From: Actinokineospora auranticolor
GTDB lineage: Bacteria > Actinomycetota > Actinomycetes > Mycobacteriales > Pseudonocardiaceae
Direction of reading: 5' to 3'
DNA: 64,000 bases
Assembly: GCF_002934265.1 (NCBI RefSeq)
Contig: NZ_PTIX01000016.1
Coordinates: 1 to 64,000, forward strand
Shown here piece after piece: positions 27,003-33,719 of this stretch. The notes under the pieces are model-generated. The model ran no database searches and was not told where the DNA came from. It worked only from the letters and a program-made list of their open reading frames with translations. Each line of letters starts with the position of its first letter. Position 1 is the stretch's first letter. The translations under genes and the position numbers were made by a program.

Positions 27003-27753
27003 TCAGGCGCGCGCACCGGGGAACAGCGCGCGGACGAGCAGGGCGACCGCCTCCGGGGCCCCGTGGTGCACCGCGTGCCCAGCCCCGCACAGCTCGACGA
27101 GTCTGCCCCTCGGCAGCGGCGCCGCGACCTCGCGGGCCCACGCGCGCGGCACGAGGGGGTCCCGCTCGCCGCGGATCACCACCGTGGCGGTCCGCAAGTG
27201 GTGCGGCTTGTGCTCGACGTCGTCCGCGAGCAGGCACCTCGCCGTTCCGGCGATCCGGCGCGGACCGCACCGCAGGTAGTCCGCCGCCACGAGCGGGATG
27301 AGGGAGAGCCGTTCGCGGGGGATGTCGAGCAGCAGCCTCCTGAGCTGCCGGATCGCTGAGCGCGCGCTCCGGTCCACGGTGGGGCCGAGGAAGACAACGG
27401 GACCGAGCAGCCCGCCCGTGTGCGAGGCCAGGTCCGCGACGACCTGGCACCCCGCCGAGCTCACCACCAGCACCGCCCCCTCCCGCCCGGTGCGCCGCAG
27501 CCAGTCGGCCGGCGCCGAGGAGAGCCCCCGCGCGTCCAGCGCCGAGCGGGGGCCGAGTGTGCCGCCTAACCCGGGCAGGTCGATCGTCGCGACCCTGGCC
27601 ACCGCACCCAAACGCCGCGCCAGCGGCAGGAACGACCGGTGTGCGCAGCCCAACCCGGGGAACGCAGACCACCGCGGGCGCCCCGGTCGGGCCGAGTACG
27701 GTGGCGTGCACCCGGGTGCCCGCCGCTTCGGTGATCTCCGTGGTGGTCAGCAC
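27003..27753 (-). pseudogene. Alpha/beta hydrolase with a single frameshift
   Basis: From GTG 27753 the frame reads TEITEAAGTRVHATVLGPT and GAPAVVCVP. One extra C in a CCCC run near 27655 shifts the frame. The rest continues as GLGCAHRSFLPLARRLG (needing the shift), VATIDLPGLGGT, the nucleophile elbow VVSSAGCQVVADL, ATVVIRGERDPLVP (Asp region) and ELCGAGHAVHHGAPEA (His). The elbow reads S-S-A-G-C rather than the common G-x-S-x-G. Only one base prevents a full-length protein of about 250 residues, so a recent mutation or a sequencing error is possible. Confidence 0.7.
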
Positions 27754-28363
27754 CGCCCGAATCCACCCAACCGGACAGCCACGACGGAGCGAGGGCGGCC
27801 GGACGGCCGTGGTCGCGCCCGGCCGCCTCGCCCGGCGGCTGTCGGCGCGCTGTTGGACCGACCGTCCACGACTTCGCACTCTCGTGCCGTGCCGGTGAAC
27901 ACCACTGTCGAAAAAGCTGAAACGCCCTACCTGTGGGGATTCCCCCTGGTGCCCGCACTTTCCGGCGTACGTCGTCCACCACCCTGGTGTGACCGCCGCG
28001 CAGGGGGAATCCCCGGTCAGGCGCACCCCTGCGGCCAGATGCTCGAGGGGACCCACCGCGGGCTGCGTCAGCATCCCGCCCCGACCCTGGACTCGGTCCT
28101 GACCTGGCTCGCCCCGGCTGCCCACCCCGTCATCTCCATCGGTGTCGCCTAACCCGCACGCACGCCTGACGGAGTCGACAACAGCGCAGACCAGCGACTC
28201 GACGGCAGTTGGCCACCATCGACTGGTTGCGCGGCAACGCCTCCCCGCTGTTCACCCTCACCGGCCCCAGTAACGGCGAGACCGTCCTCTGGCACGTCGT
28301 TGCGGTCGCGGTGGCCACTGCGGCAGCCGCCGGGGTCGGTTCGTGACCGTCAATCGGACCGGA
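27754..28363. other. About 600 bp with only traces of coding sequence
   Basis: I see no complete gene. A short plus-strand frame ending at a TGA near 28346 (ATIDWLRGNASPLFTLTG, then VLWHVVAVAVATAAAAG) looks like the end of a membrane protein but has no start. The rest has no recognisable motif. Confidence 0.4.
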
Positions 28364-28396
28364 TCCGGGGGTGGGCCCTCAAGGCCCACCCCCGGA
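28364..28396 (-). terminator. Perfect 14-bp hairpin
   Basis: Arms TCCGGGGGTGGGCC and its exact complement around CTCAA. It lies 2 bp past the stop of the minus-strand secreted-protein remnant and also downstream of the plus-strand fragment, so it could terminate both ways. Confidence 0.7.
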
Positions 28397-28398
28397 CT

Positions 28399-28704
28399 TC
28401 ACCAGCCGTTGGTGGTGCAGGTAGTGGTTGCGGTGGTGGTGTTGCTTTCCGAGGTGGCGGTGAAGGTCACTGTCGTTTGGCCGGAGCCGCTGTTTCGCTT
28501 CGCGTGCACTGGAACCCGCACGGTCTCGCCGAACTGTGCTGTGGTCAGTGCGTTGGGTACGGCGATTGTCCTCTCGGGGTTGTCGGTTGTGGCTGTGAGG
28601 CGGTAGACGTCGCCGTTGAGGTAGGCGCTGACGTCTTCTGGGTGTTGTCCGGCGGGTTTGGCGAGCAGGACGCCGGAGTCCGGGGTGAACGAGTCCGAGC
28701 CCAT
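28399..28704 (-). pseudogene. C-terminal domain of a secreted protein (remnant)
   Basis: A 101-residue beta-rich segment: FTPDSGVLLAKPAGQHP, VYRLTATTDNPERTIAVP and a Thr-rich end TVTFTATSESNTTTATT with two cysteines. It resembles the terminal beta-sandwich of large secreted actinobacterial hydrolases. No signal peptide or catalytic domain precedes it; upstream, in another frame, lies a PAS fragment. Parent family uncertain. Confidence 0.45.
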
Positions 28705-28886
28705 CCGGTGCGTGCCCGGTGCTCGCCGATGACGGTCAGGAAAGCGTGGTTCGCGGTCTCCAGCAGGTGCGACGACCCGGCCAGCACGACGTGCGCGGCG
28801 ACGGACTGCCCGAACAGCGCCCGCAAGTCCTCGTCCGCGCGGTCGGCGAACGCAGGACTGGTTGCCAAGTGGCGTTCCGCCGTCAT
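28705..28886 (-). pseudogene. PAS-domain N-terminal fragment (phosphatase/kinase-like)
   Basis: From ATG 28886 the frame reads DEDLRALFGQSVAAHVVLAG followed by SSHLLETANHAFLTVIGE, the first half of a PAS domain as found in PAS-SpoIIE phosphatases. The coding sense ends at about 28710, where it abuts the secreted-protein tail in another frame. Two unrelated genes were joined by deletion. Confidence 0.55.
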
Positions 28887-29023
28887 GGTGTTTCCCGGTC
28901 CGTCCCTTGTCCCGTGGATGCCACCGAACAGTCGGGGATCACGCCCGCCGGCACCTGACGACCTGGCGGTACGCCGTCGTGCGGGGCGGCGGCGTGCTGG
29001 TCGGGTGGTTCCCTGAGTTCCGG

Positions 29024-30439
29024 TTAGGCGGGGATCGTGGCGAGGGATTTGATGATGGTGAAGGCCTTCGTGGTGGGGTCGGGGTTCGCGTGGCCGTAGG
29101 TGAGGGACTTGATGGTGTTGCCCGCAGGCGCCTCATAGGGGATTTGGGCGGGGGTGTTCGGGGGTGGGGTGACTGTGCGGGACTCGACTGTGCCGTCGGC
29201 CAGTTGGAGTCGGAGGGTGTAGTCGCCGCCGGTTCCTATGACGGTGAGGGTCAGTTGGCGGGCGGGTTGGGCCAGTTCGATGCGGACCGGGAGGTTGTTG
29301 CAGAGGTTCGCGCCCGCTGGGCGGGCGCTGGTGAGGAAGCCGCCGAAGGTGCCGGTGGTGCGGAGGGCTACCGAGGTGGCGTCGCGGCAGTCGGTGGGGG
29401 ATCGTTCGGCGTCGCTGGACAGGGTTAGGCCTTTGTAGAGGGTTGGTTGGATCAGGCGGTCGCCTGCCGGTTGGTTGTCGGGGAGTCGGCTGAAGTCGGT
29501 GATGGTCGATTCGCCGGGGGGTTGGGAGGCGGAGGAAGGGGTGGAAGAGGAAGGGGAGGGGGGAAGGGAGGAGGGGGAGGGAACGGAGGAAGGGGGAAGA
29601 GAAGAGGGGAGAGAAGGGGGCGAGGAGGGTTGGGGGAGGGCGGTGGGGATGGCGGGAGGGGTGGGGAGGAGTTGGGCCACCTGCTCGGTTTTGTTGTCGC
29701 GGATGAGTAGCGCGCCGCCGACCGCGGCGCCTGCCAGGGCGGCGATGCCTGCTGCGATTCCCGCGACCCGAACAAGACCACCGGCCAGGCGAGGGCGTTG
29801 GACGAAAGTCGCCGGTCGCTCGGACTCGAGTTCGCCCGCGTGGGCGCGCAGCGTCAGGGCTCGGCGGACCTCTTGACCCGTGAACGGCGCGTTGGCCCGT
29901 ACACGCACCGCTACGCCCGAGCCGGTGCCCGGCTCCAGCAGCACCCGTTCCGGGTCGAACTCGAAGCCGACGCGGCGTTCGGGGTCGCTGCCGGTGAGGG
30001 CTACCGCGAGGGTTGTGTTGCCCTCGTTGGACAGGGCTACCGTGTAGGCGCCGCGGTCGCCGCCCAGGACGACCTCCGGTTGTACGGCCATGGCCAGTAC
30101 GGGGACGGGTGCTACCGCCAAGGGCAGTTCCGCGCAGTACGACGCGTCGCGTTGGTAGGGGGAGCGGACCAGGATGCCGAGGACGTAGGGGCCAGCCACC
30201 AGCAACCCGCGTGGTGGCACCGTGATGCGCACCTGGGTGGTCCCCGTCTCCTTCGGTCGCAACTTCACCGTGGCGGGCTCCACGGTGAACAGGTCGTCGC
30301 GGGGCAGGCCGACGACGGTCGTGGTGAAGTGCTCCACCACCGGCCCCGCGTTCTGGATCGTCACCACCACGTCCGCCGACTCGCCCGGCGCCAGGGCCAG
30401 TCGGTCCGGCGCCACGGTCACCCGCACCAGCGCGTTCAT
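29024..30439 (-). CDS. Membrane-anchored protein with N-terminal Ig-like (NEW3/COG1470) domains
   Basis: A 471-residue protein. Residues about 1-215 form two Ig-like domains (VRVTVAPDRLALAPGESAD, VVVTIQNAGPVVEHFTTTV) of the type called 'hydrolytic protein' COG1470. A single membrane helix follows at about 232-255 (VAGIAAGIAALAGAAVGGALL), then an approximately 60-residue Pro/Ser linker and a C-terminal beta domain (about 320-471) with two cysteines. N-in/C-out topology is likely, with the C-terminal domain outside the cell. ATG 30439 overlaps the stop of the upstream gene (ATGA). The linker is encoded by an extreme purine tract on the plus strand. No enzymatic motif; role unknown. Confidence 0.7.
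   Translation of the reverse strand: MNALVRVTVAPDRLALAPGESADVVVTIQNAGPVVEHFTTTVVGLPRDDLFTVEPATVKLRPKETGTTQVRITVPPRGLLVAGPYVLGILVRSPYQRDASYCAELPLAVAPVPVLAMAVQPEVVLGGDRGAYTVALSNEGNTTLAVALTGSDPERRVGFEFDPERVLLEPGTGSGVAVRVRANAPFTGQEVRRALTLRAHAGELESERPATFVQRPRLAGGLVRVAGIAAGIAALAGAAVGGALLIRDNKTEQVAQLLPTPPAIPTALPQPSSPPSLPSSLPPSSVPSPSSLPPSPSSSTPSSASQPPGESTITDFSRLPDNQPAGDRLIQPTLYKGLTLSSDAERSPTDCRDATSVALRTTGTFGGFLTSARPAGANLCNNLPVRIELAQPARQLTLTVIGTGGDYTLRLQLADGTVESRTVTPPPNTPAQIPYEAPAGNTIKSLTYGHANPDPTTKAFTIIKSLATIPA
29520..29655 (+). repeat. Long purine-rich tract (encodes the Pro/Ser linker)
   Basis: Over about 135 bp the plus strand is almost only G and A (GGAAGGGG, GGGAGGAGG, GAGAAGGGGG). On the minus strand it encodes the Ser/Pro linker of the membrane-anchored protein. 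Such mirror-like polypurine sequence can form triplexes or G-quadruplexes and is prone to length change. Confidence 0.75.
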
Positions 30440-31044
30440 CGCTCCACCCTCGGTTCCACCCAGCAGGCCCAGTCCTGGCCGTTGGGCTTGTCGTCTTCCA
30501 CCCGCAGCACCAGCTTGGTGGCGCCCTGGAACGGGGTCAGGTCCACCTCCAGCCCGTGGACCGCGTGGTCGGTCCCGGTCTGGTTGCTGCGCACCACCTC
30601 GCGCCGGGTGCCGTTCGGCATCACCGCGAGCACCACGAAGTCGTCGATCCCGGCGGTCGGGTTCGACCCGCACTGGATGTAGCCCAGCGAGGTGCGGAAC
30701 CGCTGCCCCGGGGAGACCGGGCCGGGCAACGTGTACGTGCCCTCGATCCACCCGCCCGGCTTCATCTCCGGGTGGGTCTCGACGTACCTCGGGGCCGAGC
30801 CGTCCTCGAGAGCGCAGTCGCCGTCGTAGACACCGTCGCGCGGGATGGCGAAGCCGCGCGCGTCGGCGTCGGCCCCGTACGGGATGGTGCCCGCGCCCGT
30901 CGCCCAGTCGGCGCTCACCCCGTTGTCGTACATGTTGTACGGCCCGGTGGTGAACCGGAAGGAGCCCCACGGGCTGGACGGTCCCGGCGTGCCGTCGGCG
31001 CCGACCGCGGTGACCCGCCAGCGGGCCTGGTTGTCGCCGGTCAT
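30436..31044 (-). CDS. Beta-domain protein, possibly N-terminally truncated
   Basis: From ATG 31044 there are 202 residues. The first 30 (MTGDNQARWRVTAVGADGTP ... WGSFRF) look like the end of a fibronectin-III-like domain whose first strands would lie upstream. The remainder is a lectin-like beta domain with FAIPRDGVYDGDC, GGWIEGTYTLPGPVSPGQRF and a Trp/Cys end DWACWVEPRVER. The frame is open upstream, but there it overlaps the VOC gene. It overlaps the next gene by ATGA, so the two are one operon. Either a short gene or a remnant with its 5' part lost. Function unknown. Confidence 0.5.
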   Translation of the reverse strand: MTGDNQARWRVTAVGADGTPGPSSPWGSFRFTTGPYNMYDNGVSADWATGAGTIPYGADADARGFAIPRDGVYDGDCALEDGSAPRYVETHPEMKPGGWIEGTYTLPGPVSPGQRFRTSLGYIQCGSNPTAGIDDFVVLAVMPNGTRREVVRSNQTGTDHAVHGLEVDLTPFQGATKLVLRVEDDKPNGQDWACWVEPRVER

Positions 31045-31230
31045 GGTGAAGGACGCGGACCCGGTGACCGCGGTGACCGGGCCGCCGCGTTCAGGTTCCC
31101 AGCCGCCGGACTCTGTTGTCCATCGACCGCACCGGGGATCCGTTACGGGTGGGAAACCCGTTCGCCCGCCCTCGCGCGCTCGGCTACGGTCGCCGGGTCC
31201 GGGGGTTCCCGACCGAAGGCAGGTTCCGCG

Positions 31231-31611
31231 ATGGCGTGTCGGATCAGTGAGCTCGTACTCGGCTGCCGCGACCCCGAGGCGCTGTCCCGGTTCTGGTGCG
31301 AGGTCCTGGACTTCGTCGTCCTCGACCGGATGGACGACGGCTCCCAGGAGATCGGCCCCCGCGAGGGCTTCGGCGGCCCGCAGGCCACGATCATCCTGAG
31401 CAAGCGCGACGAGCCGGAGCGGGGCAAGTCCCGCCTGCACATCGACGTGAACGCCACCGACCGCGACCAGGACGCCGAACTCGAGCGGCTACTGGCCCTC
31501 GGCGCCCGCCCGGCCGACATCGGCCAGACGGGCGACGAGGAGTGGCACGTCCTCGAAGACCCCGAGGGCAACGAGTTCTGCCTCCTCAAGGCCCGCCTCA
31601 ACCCCCTGTGA
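31231..31611 (+). CDS. VOC (glyoxalase-like) family protein
   Basis: A 126-residue protein of two beta-alpha-beta-beta-beta modules. The start SELVLGCRDPEALSRFWCEV and the end WHVLEDPEGNEFCLLKA are hallmark VOC strands. It belongs to the group often annotated glyoxalase/bleomycin-resistance-like. The metal ligands are unclear (His in LHIDVN, Glu near the end). Substrate unknown. ATG 31231 has only a weak SD (AAGG). It diverges from the beta-domain gene at 30436. Confidence 0.8.
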   Translation: MACRISELVLGCRDPEALSRFWCEVLDFVVLDRMDDGSQEIGPREGFGGPQATIILSKRDEPERGKSRLHIDVNATDRDQDAELERLLALGARPADIGQTGDEEWHVLEDPEGNEFCLLKARLNPL

Positions 31612-31702
31612 GCGGGGCTCGGCGCTCTTGGCGGTGGCCACGAGCACCGGCGGTTGGATGGCTATCGAGCCGACCGCGGCGGCGCGTGGTGGCCGGACCG
31701 GC

Positions 31703-32815
31703 TCAGCGCGGTCGGTTGGTCGCGCGGCCGAGCAGGGCGGCGGCCGTGCGGGCCGCCGGGTCGGTCGACGCGGCGTGCCAGCCGACCGCTGTTACGCGGG
31801 TGCCGCCGACGCAGATCCGGTGCAGGGCCGAGGCCACGTTGCCGTTGGTGGTGGCGACGGGTGCCTCGTCGCGCCAGCGGGTGCCGTCCCAGTGGGCCAG
31901 GTGCGCGGTGTCGGGGAGGCCCGGCAGTTCCGCGTAGCCCGCGAACCAGACGTCGTCCGGGGCGACCACGGCGATGCCGGTCAGCTCCGTGATGCCGCTG
32001 GGGGTCGGGGCGATGTCCGTCCACTTCGAACCGTCCCAGTGCCGGGCGATGCCGACGTGCGTGTCCGACTTGCCCGGCGTGACGTTCGTGCCGACGACCC
32101 ACACGGAGTCGTGGTCGACGGCGGCGACGTCGTGCAGCTCGATCCCGTCGCCCGGGAACGGGACCCGGGTCCAGGTCGTGCCGTCCCAGCGCGTGATGAG
32201 TGCCTCGACGCGTTCGCCGTCGCCGCGGCTGCCCACGGCCCAGACGTCGTCGGTGGTCCGGGCGGAGACCGCGTCGAGCCGGTTCAGCGCGGAGCCGGGG
32301 CTGGGGGAGCTGATCGCCCGCCAGGCCGTCCCATCCCAGCGGGCGATCAGCGTGTGGGTCGGGTCGGCGTCGGCCGAAGGGCCGGAGGCGCCTACCGCCC
32401 ACCCCTCGGTGGTCGACAGCATCGCGACGGCGTTCAGCGAGCTGTTGCCGTCCACCGACGGCCCGTCCAGCGCCTCGACCGCGCCGGAGGACCGGGAATA
32501 GCGCTCGATCCGGGGCTTGCCGCCCCCGCGCCCGTCGGAGATCCAGCCCACCGCCCAGACGTCGTCCCCGACCCCGTCGACCCCGATCAGCCGCGCGGCC
32601 GCGGCCGCGGGGGCCGGGGCGACGAACCGGAAGTCCTGGGTCCAGCGACCCACCAGCGCGACCGTGCGCCCGGTCGCCGGGTCCGCGGCGCCGCCCACCG
32701 CCCACACCTCGTCCGCCGACACGGCCAGCACGCCGGTGAACTCGGACGTCCCGTGCACCTGGACGCGGGTGTCGAACCGCAGTGCGGACAAGGCGGACGC
32801 GTCGGATCTCACCAT
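31703..32815 (-). CDS. Beta-propeller (Kelch/ASP-box-like repeat) protein
   Basis: A 370-residue protein made of about seven repeats of the form 'DDVWAVG......RWDGT.W': DEVWAVGG, DDVWAVGW, EGWAVGAS, DDVWAVGS, DSVWVVGT and DDVWFAGY, each followed by a blade ending such as ITRWDGTTWTRV. This predicts a beta propeller. No signal peptide is evident at ATG 32815. Binding function unknown. Related propellers occur in actinomycetes both as free proteins and as modules of secreted ones. Confidence 0.75.
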   Translation of the reverse strand: MVRSDASALSALRFDTRVQVHGTSEFTGVLAVSADEVWAVGGAADPATGRTVALVGRWTQDFRFVAPAPAAAAARLIGVDGVGDDVWAVGWISDGRGGGKPRIERYSRSSGAVEALDGPSVDGNSSLNAVAMLSTTEGWAVGASGPSADADPTHTLIARWDGTAWRAISSPSPGSALNRLDAVSARTTDDVWAVGSRGDGERVEALITRWDGTTWTRVPFPGDGIELHDVAAVDHDSVWVVGTNVTPGKSDTHVGIARHWDGSKWTDIAPTPSGITELTGIAVVAPDDVWFAGYAELPGLPDTAHLAHWDGTRWRDEAPVATTNGNVASALHRICVGGTRVTAVGWHAASTDPAARTAAALLGRATNRPR

Positions 32816-32964
32816 CGGGCAAACCCCCTGTTTCGTGGTGCCGCCACCGCCGTCCTCCCCGACGGCGCGTGGCGCTTGCCCCACGATCCTGCCCGCCGCG
32901 GTGCGACCGGGACAGTGCCCGGCATACCGATATTCGCCCCCGGGCATACCGAACTTCCCGCCCG

Positions 32965-32992
32965 CCCGGGGCCTCGCGCGCGAGGCCCCGGG
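32965..32992 (-). terminator. Perfect 14-bp inverted repeat
   Basis: CCCGGGGCCTCGCG followed immediately by its complement, 21 bp past the stop of the secreted-protein gene at 33014. A rho-independent-like hairpin without a U-tract. Confidence 0.7.
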
Positions 32993-33013
32993 CGGTCCAC
33001 CCGCCGGTGGGGT

Positions 33014-33496
33014 TCAGTTCAGCGGGTTGGTCAGGGACTTGCGGCCCTCGTTCAACGACGTGCCCGGGTTCAGGTGGAAGCCCGCGTCGCCGTCGGAGTA
33101 GGAGAGGTCCAGCTCGTAGGCGAAGTTCCAGGTGTCGTGCCCGTTGGGCGCGATCGTGACGGTGATCGAGCCGCCGTTCTCGATGGCGTCCCAGGTGGCG
33201 CCGGTGCGGATGCGCAGGGGCAGCGTCTTCGAGGTCTGGTCCTTGAACTCGCCGAAGAAGCCCGAGGTCTGCGCGTCGACCCGGCCGTCGCGGTCCTTGA
33301 CCACCACGGTGACCAGGGTGTCGAAGTCCTTGTTGTCGGTCAGCGTGGTGAACGTGATCGACGCGGACCGCAGCGTGGCCCCCGCCGCGTCGGCGTGCGC
33401 CGGGGTGGCCGATGCGGGCCCCGCCACGCCGACCATGATCGCGGCGCCCGCGAGCACGGGCGCCGCGACCCGGCGCAGCACGGTCTTCTTGTCCAT
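33014..33496 (-). CDS. Small secreted protein
   Basis: 160 residues with a clear signal peptide: the MDKKTVLRRV basic start, the hydrophobic core APVLAGAAIMVGVAG and a signal peptidase I site after PASATPAHA. The mature part (about 125 residues) is beta-rich (ASITFTTLTDNKDFDTLVT; GGSITVTIAPNGHDTWNF) and has no cysteines. I recognise no family. ATG 33496 is preceded by GGGAA. Exported by Sec; function unknown. Confidence 0.7.
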   Translation of the reverse strand: MDKKTVLRRVAAPVLAGAAIMVGVAGPASATPAHADAAGATLRSASITFTTLTDNKDFDTLVTVVVKDRDGRVDAQTSGFFGEFKDQTSKTLPLRIRTGATWDAIENGGSITVTIAPNGHDTWNFAYELDLSYSDGDAGFHLNPGTSLNEGRKSLTNPLN

Positions 33497-33719
33497 AGGT
33501 GATTCCCTTCTCTCGCGCACTGTGGATCCGGTGCGCTTCGAGGGGAAGTGTTCCGCCGGGACCGGTGCGCGCGGATCCGCAGCGGATACCGGGATTCCCG
33601 TTGCCGCTTACCGAGAATCAGGACGCCCTTGGTGGGTGGTTTACCCCCTGGGCGGAGATGGTGTCGACCGCTTACGAACGCGCGCCGCCGGGCGATCCAC
33701 ACAGGGGAGGGCGGGTCGG

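Noticed and set aside
26559-27359. A 266-residue plus-strand frame
   Set aside because: Low-complexity, overlaps the hydrolase pseudogene antisense, and has no ribosome binding site or recognisable motif.
29024-32815. Possible contractile-injection-system accessory genes (COG1470-like and propeller proteins)
   Set aside because: No sheath, tube, baseplate or AAA genes are nearby, and these domain types occur in many unrelated contexts.
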